NCBI RefSeq assembly: GCF_006715085.1
Contig: NZ_VFMM01000002.1
Span: 496,001-560,000, forward strand
Source of the DNA: Kribbella jejuensis
GTDB taxonomy: Bacteria > Actinomycetota > Actinomycetes > Propionibacteriales > Kribbellaceae
Reading direction: 5' to 3'
Length of the DNA stretch: 64,000 bases
Shown here: piece after piece, positions 1 through 8,161 of the stretch
How the letters are laid out: every line of letters starts with the position of its first letter
Numbering within the stretch: position 1 is the first letter of the stretch
Position numbers and translations under genes: made by a program
The notes under the pieces: generated by a model
The model's input: the letters and a program-made list of their open reading frames with translations, nothing else
Told to the model about the DNA's origin: nothing
The model's database searches: none

Positions 1-2
1 TG

Positions 3-794
3 GACGCCGTACCGCGTCCTGCTGGGCTGGTGGGGTTGCACCGGTCGCGACGGCCCGGCGAGGGGACCGAGCTGGCCGGCGTCCGGCCGTTCCGTACCGG
101 TGACCGGTTGCGGCGGATCAACTGGGCGGTCTCGGCGCGGACGCAGGAGCTGCACGTCACGTCGACCTGGTCCGACCGCGACACCGAGGTGGTGATCCTG
201 GTCGACACCGGCGGCGAGATCGGCCTCAGCGAAGGCATCGACGGGCGGTCGTCGAGCCTCGACACCGCCGTCCGCGCGGCCGCGGCGATCGCCGAACACT
301 ACCTGCGCAACGGCGACCGGGTCCGGCTGATCGATACCGGCAGCCTGTTCCGCGGGGTGCGTTCGGGCAGCGGTCGAGGGCATCTGCGGCGGATCCTCGA
401 CACGCTGGTCCATGCCGATCGTGGGGGCCGCCAACAAGACGAGCAACAGTTGGCGCGGCGGAACCGGATCCGCTCGGACAGCCTGGTCCTCGTGCTCAGC
501 CCGCTGCTGCGGCAGACGATGCTCGGCTACATCGTCACGCTGGTGCACTCCGGCTGCACGGTGATCGCGATCGACACGCTGCCGCCGGACGTCATCTCGA
601 CGATGGACCTGAATGCCCACGACACCCGCTCCTGGCCGCTCGCGTGGCGCCTGCGACTGCTGGAACGCCGTCGCGACCTGGACCGCTTGAGCGACCTCGG
701 CGTACCAACCGTTCGCTGGCAAGGCTCCGGCACACTCGACGAAGTACTACGAGACGCCGCCCGCCTCTCCGCCGCACCCCGGATCCGCTCATGA
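3..794 (+). CDS. DUF58 domain protein, 5'-truncated by window edge
   Basis: The frame is open from the first complete codon, so the true start lies upstream; 263 residues are visible. The stretch PGEGTELAGVRPFRTGDRLR followed by INWAVSAR is the hallmark of DUF58, and a von Willebrand A-like segment follows (VVILVDTGGE). DUF58 proteins are usually encoded beside MoxR-type AAA ATPases and membrane proteins and are thought to help assemble or activate partner complexes; the MoxR gene would be upstream, outside the window. The downstream membrane protein probably belongs to the same operon. The family call is firm, the cellular role is not known. Confidence 0.88.
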   Translation, partial: DAVPRPAGLVGLHRSRRPGEGTELAGVRPFRTGDRLRRINWAVSARTQELHVTSTWSDRDTEVVILVDTGGEIGLSEGIDGRSSSLDTAVRAAAAIAEHYLRNGDRVRLIDTGSLFRGVRSGSGRGHLRRILDTLVHADRGGRQQDEQQLARRNRIRSDSLVLVLSPLLRQTMLGYIVTLVHSGCTVIAIDTLPPDVISTMDLNAHDTRSWPLAWRLRLLERRRDLDRLSDLGVPTVRWQGSGTLDEVLRDAARLSAAPRIRS

Positions 795-861
795 CGGTAC
801 TGATGCCGCGACTCCGTCGCGGCGGGCTCCCTGTGCTCCTCAGTCCAGACCGGGAGGCCGC

Positions 862-1410
862 ATGACCGCGGACGAGAAGATCACGCAATGGCTGGCGGAA
901 CTGCGCGCGACCAGCCGGGCCGTACTGCTGGCCCGGTTCGTCATCGCGGTAGCCGGCACGGTCGCGATCGTCGTACCGACCATCCAGCCCTGGGATCAGC
1001 TGGACCTGGTCGTCTATCTGGCCGTGCCGCTCCTGCTCGCGACCGTCGTCATCCCCGACTCGGTCTCCGGAACGCTGTTCCTGCTGGTCGTCACCCTGGG
1101 CTGGCTGATGCGCGCCCCTGGCACCATCACCTGGTCCCTGACCATCACCGCCATGGCCTTGGCCACCCTCCACCTGGCCGCCGCCTTCGCCGCCCAACTC
1201 CCGTCCTACGCGCAGGTCCATCCCGCCTCCCTGCGCCGCTGGTGGTTGCCCGGAACAACCGCCCTGCTCCTGGCGCCGGCGGTGGCCGGCGCCGCCGCGT
1301 TGGTACAGAACGCCAACGTCCCCGGATCCCTGCTGATCACCGTCGCCGCGATAGCGCTGACTGCCGTCACCCTCTGGCTGATCACGGACCAAAAACTGAA
1401 GCGCGACTAG
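862..1410 (+). CDS. Small polytopic membrane protein downstream of DUF58
   Basis: A 182-residue protein with about five hydrophobic helices (roughly 22-42, 48-64, 66-100, 122-145 and 150-172) and a basic C-terminal tail (KLKRD). No catalytic motif is visible and no named family is recognised. It follows the DUF58 gene by 67 bases on the same strand, and membrane proteins of this size commonly accompany DUF58 genes in actinobacteria, so a shared operon and complex are likely. ATG 862 is preceded by a purine-rich GGGAGG (850-855), which supports the start. Confidence 0.75.
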   Translation: MTADEKITQWLAELRATSRAVLLARFVIAVAGTVAIVVPTIQPWDQLDLVVYLAVPLLLATVVIPDSVSGTLFLLVVTLGWLMRAPGTITWSLTITAMALATLHLAAAFAAQLPSYAQVHPASLRRWWLPGTTALLLAPAVAGAAALVQNANVPGSLLITVAAIALTAVTLWLITDQKLKRD

Positions 1411-1428
1411 CTTGTCGGTGGTCGGTCC

Positions 1429-1434
1429 TAGGAT
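1429..1434 (+). promoter_or_regulatory. Candidate leaderless -10 box of the DinB gene
   Basis: TAGGAT lies seven bases before ATG 1442. This is the usual actinobacterial leaderless arrangement, where the start codon is at or near +1. It favours ATG 1442 over the in-frame TTG at 1412, which would lie upstream of this box. Confidence 0.45.
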
Positions 1435-1441
1435 CGCCGGC

Positions 1442-2161
1442 ATGACCCGATATGTGGACGAGGATCTGCACGGTGCAGAGTTCCGCGAGTGCGATCTCAC
1501 CGGCGCGCGCCTGATCGGCGTCGTCATGCAGGACGCGGTGATCGACGGGCTCGTCACCAACTTGGTGGTGAACGGTGTCGAGGTCACCGGGTACGTCGAG
1601 GCCGAGCTCGACCGGCGATATCCGGTCCGGGTGCTGATCCGCTCCGAGGAGCCTGCCGACCTGCGCGAAGCAGCACGTCAGCTGCACGCCGCATGGGCCG
1701 CCACGATCGCGCGCATCCGCCGTACGCCCGGCATCGAGCGCCGCAGCGTGAACGACGAGTGGTCGGCCGCGCAGACGTTGCGCCACCTGGTCTTCGTCCA
1801 CGACTCGTGGTTCCGCCGCTGCTGCCTCGGCTCGACGGAGCTGTTCACACCGATGGGCATCGGCCCGGACGTCGAACCGTACCGCGGGGCACACGGCATC
1901 GACCGCTCCCTCGACCCCGACCTCGACGAAATCGTCGGCGTGCGGGAGGCACAGGCCGCCGAGCTCGAGCGTTGGCTCGACCAGGTCACCGCCGAGCAGC
2001 TCACAGCCCCGGCGCCGGTGCCTGACGACGACGTCTGGCCGCCGTACGCCCGAGGCCGCTCGGTGCAGCAGTGCCTCCGCACAGTCCTCAACGAAACCTT
2101 CGAACACCACAACTTCTGCACCCGCGACCTCGACCTGATCGACAATCAGGCCGCCGACTAG
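1442..2161 (+). CDS. Pentapeptide-repeat / DinB-like fusion protein
   Basis: The 239-residue product begins with short pentapeptide-like repeats (HGAEFRECDLTGARLIGVVM), then has a helical DinB/YfiT-type domain from about residue 70 with spaced histidines (RHLVFVHDSW, and EHHNF near the end) where this superfamily binds a metal. DinB-like proteins include thiol-dependent transferases, for example mycothiol S-transferases; which reaction this one performs cannot be told. The N-terminal pentapeptide part is an unusual addition. The gene converges with and overlaps the toxin gene stop by four bases. Confidence 0.8.
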   Translation: MTRYVDEDLHGAEFRECDLTGARLIGVVMQDAVIDGLVTNLVVNGVEVTGYVEAELDRRYPVRVLIRSEEPADLREAARQLHAAWAATIARIRRTPGIERRSVNDEWSAAQTLRHLVFVHDSWFRRCCLGSTELFTPMGIGPDVEPYRGAHGIDRSLDPDLDEIVGVREAQAAELERWLDQVTAEQLTAPAPVPDDDVWPPYARGRSVQQCLRTVLNETFEHHNFCTRDLDLIDNQAAD

Positions 2162-2574
2162 CTCTCCTCGGATCCCACGATTCGCAGACCCTCGTACTCG
2201 GCGAAGTCTGCGAAGTCCTTCACGTTGAGCGTCGCCAGCGGCAGGTCGTAGACCAGGCAGCACGCCGCGATCCAGCTGTCGTTCTGAGGGCGCGGTCGTC
2301 CCCGCTTGGTCGCGTACGCCGAAATCTCACCCCACCGTCGCGCCACTGCCTCGTCGTACGGCAGGGTCGGTCGAGTACTGAGCCAAGCCTCGAGCCCGGC
2401 AGTCTTCGTGGAGCCCCAGTTGCGCAGGTGTGCCCAGCGGCTCAGCTCGCCCAATGTGACAAAGGTGATGCCGACCTGAGCGCCGAGCAGTTCGCGCAGC
2501 AGCGCCGGAGGAAGCGAGTTCTTGATGCTCAGGGAAGCTACGTCGGTGTCGAGAATGATCTTGCGCGAGTTCAC
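2158..2574 (-). CDS. vapC: PIN-domain ribonuclease toxin, VapC-like
   Basis: The 138-residue protein has the four acidic residues of a PIN nuclease in the expected order: D9 (ILDTDV), E43 (TLGELS), D99 (PQNDSWIA) and D120 (NVKDF). PIN toxins of VapBC modules cut RNA, often tRNA or rRNA, when released from the antitoxin. Its start ATG overlaps the stop of the upstream antitoxin-like gene (ATGA), the translational coupling typical of toxin-antitoxin pairs. The family call is strong; the RNA target is unknown. Confidence 0.88.
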   Translation of the reverse strand: MNSRKIILDTDVASLSIKNSLPPALLRELLGAQVGITFVTLGELSRWAHLRNWGSTKTAGLEAWLSTRPTLPYDEAVARRWGEISAYATKRGRPRPQNDSWIAACCLVYDLPLATLNVKDFADFAEYEGLRIVGSEES

Positions 2575-2756
2575 GCGACGTCGGCCCGCCGCAGCTCACT
2601 GAGATCGGTGAGGAACTCCTGCACCTCGTCATCGTCGAACACGCCGTCCATGGCGAGATCTCCGGCGGAGCGCACCGGCGCGGAGTCCCGGAAGAGCTCG
2701 TCGACCGACGCGGTCGCGTGCCGGCGCGCCGAGGGTTCAGCGTTGTCAGCAGTCAC
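2571..2756 (-). CDS. vapB: VapB-type antitoxin
   Basis: A 61-residue acidic protein beginning at GTG 2756, chosen because a near-perfect Shine-Dalgarno GGAGGTGG sits six bases upstream. A longer in-frame ATG at 2798 would place the start upstream of the palindrome and is less likely. The C-terminal half is strongly acidic (GVFDDDEVQEFL), as expected for a segment that wraps a PIN toxin. It overlaps vapC by four bases. The sequence itself is not diagnostic; the antitoxin call rests on position, size and the operator upstream. Confidence 0.78.
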   Translation of the reverse strand: MTADNAEPSARRHATASVDELFRDSAPVRSAGDLAMDGVFDDDEVQEFLTDLSELRRADVA

Positions 2757-2778
2757 GACACCACCTCCAAGATCGACC

Positions 2779-2791
2779 ACTACGTCGTAGT
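2779..2791. promoter_or_regulatory. Palindromic operator of the vapBC module
   Basis: ACTACG-T-CGTAGT is a perfect 13-bp palindrome 23 bases upstream of the antitoxin GTG. VapB proteins commonly repress their own operon by binding such dyads, so this is the probable autoregulatory site. The role is inferred from position. Confidence 0.6.
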
Positions 2792-2844
2792 ATCCCACGG
2801 CAGTCGGACATACCGGCGCAGCTGCCGGAGGAGCCGGTCCGTGG

Positions 2845-3399
2845 TCAGGCTGGGGTCTCGTCGCCGAAGGTTTTGGATAGTTCTTCGGACCAGGGGGTGG
2901 GGATGGCGTTGGGGCCCAGGACCTGCATGGCGGACATGACGGTCATCAGCATGCCGGCGGAGAGGAATTCGCGGGCCTGGTGCGGTGTCGCCCCGGTGAG
3001 GTCTCGGATCAGGTTGTAGATGCTGCCGAAGTGTTGGCGGACGCAGTTGCCGATGGTGGGATCGCCGCTGGCCGCGAAGCCCTGCATGAGGACCAGCAGG
3101 AGATCGCGCTCGGCGAGTAGCCGACCGTAGTTGCGGCCGAGCGAGGCCAGCTCCGGTGACTCGGCGGCCGCCTCGCGGAAGATCTGCTCGATCTGGGCGC
3201 AGACGCTCTCGACCGCGGCCAGGAACAGCTGCTGCTTCGTGCCGAACAGCCGGATCACGTACGGCTGGGACACCCCGGCCAGCCGCGCGATCTCGTCGGT
3301 CTTCGTGCCCTCGTAGCCGGACGCGGCGAACGCCTGGACAGCGGCGCGCAGCACCTCGTCGCCGCGCTCCTTGGCGGTCATCCGAACCTTGGGAGTCAC
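2845..3399 (-). CDS. TetR-family repressor of the adjacent exporter
   Basis: A 184-residue TetR regulator. The N-terminal helix-turn-helix is clear (ASGYEGTKTDEIARLAGVSQ, then RLFGTKQQLF), followed by an all-helical ligand-binding domain. GTG 3399 is preceded by AAGGAG at good spacing. It is divergent from an EmrB/QacA exporter across 91 bases that contain repeated operator-like elements, so it most likely represses both genes until a drug or metabolite binds. The ligand is unknown. Confidence 0.9.
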   Translation of the reverse strand: MTPKVRMTAKERGDEVLRAAVQAFAASGYEGTKTDEIARLAGVSQPYVIRLFGTKQQLFLAAVESVCAQIEQIFREAAAESPELASLGRNYGRLLAERDLLLVLMQGFAASGDPTIGNCVRQHFGSIYNLIRDLTGATPHQAREFLSAGMLMTVMSAMQVLGPNAIPTPWSEELSKTFGDETPA

Positions 3400-3417
3400 G
3401 CTTTCTCCTTTCGTCCG

Positions 3418-3472
3418 TTGACATGTTATCAGTCAATGCATACTCTCGTCAGCGAGCTTGTTATCAGTCAAT
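3418..3472. promoter_or_regulatory. Exporter promoter with repeated TetR operator
   Basis: GTTATCAGTCAAT occurs twice as an exact 13-bp direct repeat (3425-3437 and 3460-3472). The first copy is part of a dyad with TTGAC and GTCAA ends (3418-3436). That dyad overlaps a good rightward promoter, TTGACA (3418-3423), 17 bases, TACTCT (3441-3446). A repressor bound here would cover the -35 box and block the exporter gene. Confidence 0.65.
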
Positions 3473-3490
3473 TACAACAAGGAGTGCGAG

Positions 3491-4894
3491 ATGACCGCGA
3501 CCGCCCTCGAACCCAGGCAGGCAACCCCGGCGACCCGCGGGCTCGGTGTGGTCCTCGCCGCCGTCGGGATCCCGACCTTCATGGTCACGCTGGACAACCT
3601 GGTCGTGACGAACGCGCTGCCCGTGATCAAGCACGAGCTGAACGCGTCGCTGTCCGACCTGCAGTGGTTCGTGAACGCCTACACGCTCGCTTTCGCCGCG
3701 CTGCTGCTGACCGCGGCCGCGATCGGCGACCGGCTCGGCCGGCGCCGGATGTTCCTGGCCGGGATCTCGCTGTTCACGCTGGCGTCGGCGACCTGCGCGC
3801 TGGCGACCGAGCCGTGGATGCTGACCGCCGCCCGCGCGATCCAGGGCATCGGCGCCGCGGCCGTGATGCCGCTGTCGCTGACGCTGCTCGCAGACGCCGT
3901 ACCGGAGCGGATGCGCAGCGCCGCGATCGGCATCTGGGGCGGCATCTCCGGGCTCGGCATCGCGGTCGGCCCGGTCGTCGGCGGCGCGGTCGTCGACGGG
4001 CTCAACTGGCAGTGGATCTTCTGGCTGAACGTCCCGACCGGCGTCGTCGCCGTACTGCTCGCCGCCCGCGTCCTGACCGAGTCGAAGGGTACGGCGCAAC
4101 GCCTCGACCTGGTCGGCCTGGTGCTTGCGACGAGCGGGGTGCTGTCGATCGTCTGGGGTGTCATCCACGGCGCGGGTGACGGGTGGACGTCCGGCAGCGT
4201 CCTCGGCACGCTGATCGCGGGCGGCGTACTGCTCGTCGCGTTCCTGGGCTGGGAGCGCCGGACGAGCGCCCCGATGCTGCCGTTGCGGTTGTTCTCGGTC
4301 CGCTCGTTCAGCGTGGTGAACGTGGTCGCGTTCACGTTCGCGGTCGGGGTGTTCGGATCGGTGTTCCTGCTCGCGCAGTTCTTCCAGGTCGTGCAGGGCT
4401 ACACGCCGTTCCAGTCCGGCGTACGGACGCTGCCGTGGACCGCGGCGCCGCTCGTGGTCGCACCGCTCGCGGGCCTGGTCGTCGACCGGGTCGGGGCGCG
4501 CACACTGATCGTGGTCGGCCAGGCGTTCCTCGCCACCGCGCTCGGCTGGATCGCACTGATCACTACGGCGAGCACGCAGTACGGCGACCTTGTCGCGCCG
4601 TTCGTGCTGGCGGGGATCGGCATGGGGCTGACGTTCGCGCCGTCCGCGAGCGTGGTGATGGCCAGCGCGTCGGAGGCGGACCGGGGCGTGGCATCCGGGA
4701 CCAACAACACGATCCGCGAGGTCGGTGTCGCGATGGGCGTCGCGATCCTCGCCTCGGTGTTCGCGTCAGCTGGATCCTACGGGTCACCGACCGAGTTCGC
4801 GGCCGGCATCGTCCCCGCGGTCTGGACAGGCGCCGCGATCGTCGCCGCGGGTACCGTCGTCGCCCTCCTGCTGCCGGGTCGCTCTAAAGTGTGA
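3491..4894 (+). CDS. DHA2-family (EmrB/QacA) MFS drug exporter
   Basis: A 467-residue, 14-helix major facilitator. It shows the motif-A loop after helix 2 (GDRLGRRRMF) and the motif-C-like glycine-rich helix 5 (GISGLGIAVGPVVGG) typical of proton-drug antiporters. ATG 3491 has AAGGAG six bases upstream, so the longer in-frame start at 3458, which lies inside the operator, is rejected. It is divergent from its likely TetR repressor. Substrate cannot be read from sequence; export of a hydrophobic drug or self-made metabolite is expected. Confidence 0.9.
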   Translation: MTATALEPRQATPATRGLGVVLAAVGIPTFMVTLDNLVVTNALPVIKHELNASLSDLQWFVNAYTLAFAALLLTAAAIGDRLGRRRMFLAGISLFTLASATCALATEPWMLTAARAIQGIGAAAVMPLSLTLLADAVPERMRSAAIGIWGGISGLGIAVGPVVGGAVVDGLNWQWIFWLNVPTGVVAVLLAARVLTESKGTAQRLDLVGLVLATSGVLSIVWGVIHGAGDGWTSGSVLGTLIAGGVLLVAFLGWERRTSAPMLPLRLFSVRSFSVVNVVAFTFAVGVFGSVFLLAQFFQVVQGYTPFQSGVRTLPWTAAPLVVAPLAGLVVDRVGARTLIVVGQAFLATALGWIALITTASTQYGDLVAPFVLAGIGMGLTFAPSASVVMASASEADRGVASGTNNTIREVGVAMGVAILASVFASAGSYGSPTEFAAGIVPAVWTGAAIVAAGTVVALLLPGRSKV

Positions 4895-4896
4895 GC

Positions 4897-5235
4897 GTGC
4901 TGGACGCTGACGACGTACAACGGATCGCGCTGTCCTTCCCCGAAACCGTGGAGAAGCAGCGCTGGGGGCATCCGACCTTCGACGTCGCCGGACGGATGTT
5001 CGTCACGGTGCCGGACGACCAGACGTCGTTCGCCGTCCGGTGCCCGCGGCTGGAGCGCGAGGAGCTGATCGCGGCCGAGCCGGAGAAGTTCTGGGTACCG
5101 AAACACGAAGCGGGCTCGAACTGGGTTCGAGCCCGCCTCGCCGCGCTCGAGGACGCCGACGAACTGCACGACATCCTGATCGACTCGTGGCGGCAGGTGG
5201 CGCCACCGGAGTTGTCAGCTGACGTTGGCCGGTGA
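4897..5235 (+). CDS. MmcQ/YjbR family (DUF419) protein
   Basis: A 112-residue protein of the MmcQ/YjbR fold, recognised by the LSFPETVEKQRWGHPTF opening and the RLEREELIAAEPEKFWVPKH core. These are small DNA-binding-like proteins of uncertain function. Two GTG starts compete: 4891 overlaps the stop of the exporter, while 4897 lies six bases after a TAAAGT box (4885-4890) and fits leaderless transcription. The 3' end overlaps the convergent metallopeptidase gene by 21 bases. Confidence 0.8.
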   Translation: MLDADDVQRIALSFPETVEKQRWGHPTFDVAGRMFVTVPDDQTSFAVRCPRLEREELIAAEPEKFWVPKHEAGSNWVRARLAALEDADELHDILIDSWRQVAPPELSADVGR

Positions 5236-6384
5236 CGCCGAGAAGGTGTTGCAACTGGCCGGGTCGCCGGTGTTGAACGACTTGCCCATGAACCGGCCCT
5301 GGCTCGCGACGCTGCCGTGGTCGCCCTCTTCCGGCTTGTCGCCCGCGGTCACGACGTACTTGTTCCAGACGTAGAGCATGTTGCCGCTGATCGGGTAGCT
5401 CGACTTGTTCACGGCCAGGAACACCCCGGCGAAGCAGTTCGCCTGGAGCTCCATCCGGCGGGTCATCCGCATCTGGCCGGCGTAGTCCTCCTGCGCGTAC
5501 CGCAGCTTGCTCGCGGCCTGCAGGATGCCGGTCATGTTCTGGACACCGTGACCGAACTCGTGCGCGACCGATCGGGTGTACCACATCCGCGCGTACGCCT
5601 CGCCGATCGGATCGCCCGGGTACTCGGTGTAGGCCTTCACGAACACGTCGACCTTCATGTACAGCATGTTGTTCGCCGAGCAGTAGAACGGCACGTTCAC
5701 CGCACCGCTGGCGCACGGGTTGGCCACTGTCGTCCCCGACCAGAACGTCATCGTCGGCGGGGTGAACGTGAAGCCGGCCTTCTCCACCAGCGGCTTCCAG
5801 GACTGGTCCAGGCAGGGCTTGATCGCGCTCCAGTAAGCGGCCGCGTTCTTCGCGGTGTTCGGCTTGATGTTCGGTTCGCGGCAGCCGACCGAGGCCATCT
5901 GGCCGACGGTGTAGATCGGGTTCTTCGCCACGATCGTCGCGTTCGACGCTTCGTTCGACGCCCCGGTCGACGGTTCCCCGGTCGGCGACGTCGAGGTGGT
6001 GGAGGTCGGCGAGGGGGCCGGCTTCGGTGTGTACCGGGTCGGCGTCACCGGCGGCGTGGTGACGTCCTCGGCGGCCTTCTTCACCAGGCCGATCAGGACC
6101 GCGCCGACGATGCCGATCCCGACGATCGACAGGATCGCGATCAGCGGCGCCTTGGACTTCTTCCGCTGCCGCGGCGGCTGCCAGCGCGGGCCACCGGGAC
6201 CACCCGGGCCGGGGCCGAAGTTCGGTCCCCAACCGAAGCCGGGCCCCTGCGGCGGCGGGCCGTACTGGGGCCCGTACTGAGGGTTGTACTGCGGCGGGTA
6301 CTGGCCAGGAGGCGGTCCCTGGGGTGGCTGGTACGGCTGGTACGGCGGGTTCTGGCCGGGCGGACCGTAGGGTGGCTGGCTCAA
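5215..6384 (-). CDS. Membrane-anchored neutral zinc metallopeptidase (YpfJ-like)
   Basis: The 389-residue protein has a Pro/Gly/Tyr/Gln-rich cytoplasmic tail (residues 1-75), one transmembrane helix (about 79-101), a Pro/Thr/Ser linker and an extracellular zinc-peptidase domain. The zinc-binding HEFGH is at residues 275-279, and RRMELQANCFAGV downstream supplies the third-ligand glutamate region. This is the putative neutral zinc metallopeptidase family (YpfJ/KPN_02809), of unknown substrate. The low-complexity tail is typical of actinobacterial members and may sit in the cytoplasm as an interaction segment. Confidence 0.88.
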   Translation of the reverse strand: MSQPPYGPPGQNPPYQPYQPPQGPPPGQYPPQYNPQYGPQYGPPPQGPGFGWGPNFGPGPGGPGGPRWQPPRQRKKSKAPLIAILSIVGIGIVGAVLIGLVKKAAEDVTTPPVTPTRYTPKPAPSPTSTTSTSPTGEPSTGASNEASNATIVAKNPIYTVGQMASVGCREPNIKPNTAKNAAAYWSAIKPCLDQSWKPLVEKAGFTFTPPTMTFWSGTTVANPCASGAVNVPFYCSANNMLYMKVDVFVKAYTEYPGDPIGEAYARMWYTRSVAHEFGHGVQNMTGILQAASKLRYAQEDYAGQMRMTRRMELQANCFAGVFLAVNKSSYPISGNMLYVWNKYVVTAGDKPEEGDHGSVASQGRFMGKSFNTGDPASCNTFSASPANVS

Positions 6385-6466
6385 CGCCGTTCCTCTCGTG
6401 CCTCGTACTGGAGCAACGCCACAGTATCGGCAACAAACAGGTCAGCTCCGGGCACCCTGGACGGGT

Positions 6467-8161
6467 ATGGTCAGCCGGGTGACGACACCGAACAGCCCGA
6501 TCGACCAGCTTGCCGAACGGCACCTCGAGCAGGACATCGTCCTGGACCCGATCGGTGCCACCGAGCTGGGGATCGCCGGTCACGACCACGAGCTGCCCGA
6601 CTTCACCCCGGCCGGCTTCGCGGCGCGGATCGACCTGACCCGGCAGTCGCTTGCCGAGGCGCGCGCGATCGAGCCGGGCAGCCCGCGCGAGGAGGTCGCG
6701 AAGGACGCGTTCGTCGAGCGGCTCGGGCTGGAACTCGAGCGGTACGAGGCCGGCGTACCGCAGCACCAGCTGAACGCGATCTCCTCGGTACCGGCGGCGT
6801 TGCGGCAGGTGTTCGACCTGATGCCGACCGCAACCGAGCAAGACTGGGAGGTCGTGGCGATCCGGCTCAACCAGATCGGTACGACGCTCGACGGGTACCG
6901 CGACACGCTGCTGGAGCAGGCCGACGCCGGACGGATCTCCGCGGTCCGCCAGGTGAACGGGCTGGCCGAGCGGATCGCGAGCTGGACCGGTGGCGACGGC
7001 GACGACTTCTTCGCGGGTCTTGCCGCGCAGGCGCCCGACGGTCACGTCAAGCCCGCGGTCGAGGCGGCGGCCGCTTCCGCACGGACGGCGTTCGACCAGT
7101 TCGGGGCCTGGCTGACGTCGGACCTCGCGCCGCGGGCACCGGAGCGCGACGCCTGCGGCCGGGAGGTCTACGAGCTGGCCTCGCGCAGCTTCCTCGGCGC
7201 CACCATCGACCTCGAGGAGACGTACGCCTGGGGCTGGCAGGAGCTGGCCCGGATCGAGAACGCCATGCAGGACATCGCCGCCGGGCTGACCGGCGGCGAC
7301 CGCAGTATCGAGGCCACGGCCGCGCTGCTCGACGACGACCCGGCGCGGACCATCCACGGCAAGGAAGCGTTCCGGGACTGGATGCAGCAGCTGTCCGACG
7401 CGGCCGTCGCGGAGCTCGGCGCCACCCACTTCGACATCGCCGACGAGATCCGCACGCTGCAGTGCATGATCGCGCCGACCTCGGACGGGTCGATCTACTA
7501 CACCCAGCCCAGCGAGGACCTGACCACCCGGCCGGGCCGGATGTGGTGGGCGGTACCGAACGGCGTGGAGAAGTTCGCCACCTGGCGCGAGGTCACCACG
7601 GTCTACCACGAGGGTGTGCCAGGGCATCACCTCCAGGTCGCGCAGACGATGCTGCGGACTGACCTACTGAACCGCTGGCAGCGGATCGCCTGCTGGGTCT
7701 CCGGCCACGGCGAGGGCTGGGCGCTGTACGCCGAACGCCTGATGGAGGAGCTGGGCTACCTGGAGGATCCGGGCGCGCGGTTCGGGATGCTGGACGCGCA
7801 GGGCTTCCGCGCCGCGCGGGTGGTCGTCGACATCGGTATGCACCTGGAGCTCGAGATTCCGCGCCACAACCCGTTCGGCTGGCGGCCGGGAGAGCGGTGG
7901 AACGCCGCGCTCGGATTCGAGTTCCTGCGCGCGCACTGCCGGATGGAGACGGAGTTCCTGCAGGCCGAGCTGAACAGGTACCTCGGGTGGCCGGGCCAGG
8001 CGCCGTCGTACAAGGTCGGCGAGCGGATCTGGCTGCAGGCGCGGGAGGAAGCCAAGCAGCGCAAGGGGTCCGCGTTCGACCTGCGTGAGTTCCACAGGGA
8101 CGCGCTGAACCTCGGCTCGATCGGGCTGGACCCGCTGCGCCGGGCGCTGGCGAAGCTGTGA
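6467..8161 (+). CDS. DUF885 family putative metallohydrolase
   Basis: A 564-residue DUF885 protein. The zinc-peptidase-like motif HEGVPGHH is at about residues 381-388, with the conserved GHGEGWALYAERLMEELG block after it. Family members are thought to be metal-dependent peptidases, but substrates are not established. ATG 6467 or GTG 6479 are both possible; longer in-frame starts would run into the promoter of the divergent metallopeptidase. Its stop overlaps the start of the next gene (GTGA), so the two are translationally coupled. Confidence 0.85.
   Translation: MVSRVTTPNSPIDQLAERHLEQDIVLDPIGATELGIAGHDHELPDFTPAGFAARIDLTRQSLAEARAIEPGSPREEVAKDAFVERLGLELERYEAGVPQHQLNAISSVPAALRQVFDLMPTATEQDWEVVAIRLNQIGTTLDGYRDTLLEQADAGRISAVRQVNGLAERIASWTGGDGDDFFAGLAAQAPDGHVKPAVEAAAASARTAFDQFGAWLTSDLAPRAPERDACGREVYELASRSFLGATIDLEETYAWGWQELARIENAMQDIAAGLTGGDRSIEATAALLDDDPARTIHGKEAFRDWMQQLSDAAVAELGATHFDIADEIRTLQCMIAPTSDGSIYYTQPSEDLTTRPGRMWWAVPNGVEKFATWREVTTVYHEGVPGHHLQVAQTMLRTDLLNRWQRIACWVSGHGEGWALYAERLMEELGYLEDPGARFGMLDAQGFRAARVVVDIGMHLELEIPRHNPFGWRPGERWNAALGFEFLRAHCRMETEFLQAELNRYLGWPGQAPSYKVGERIWLQAREEAKQRKGSAFDLREFHRDALNLGSIGLDPLRRALAKL

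Noticed and set aside
791..865. A 24-residue frame between the DUF58 and membrane protein genes, overlapping both
   Set aside because: No domain, no ribosome-binding site and low complexity; the overlaps are expected by chance in GC-rich DNA.
6173..6384. Repetitive Pro/Gly/Tyr/Gln codons that look like a DNA repeat array
   Set aside because: They encode the low-complexity tail of the zinc metallopeptidase; units vary in length and there are no spacers, so this is not a CRISPR or satellite.
5003..7630. Very long antisense frame across the metallopeptidase and DUF885 genes
   Set aside because: It is Arg/Gly/Pro-rich, has no recognisable domain and mirrors two well-supported genes, the normal consequence of third-position GC bias.
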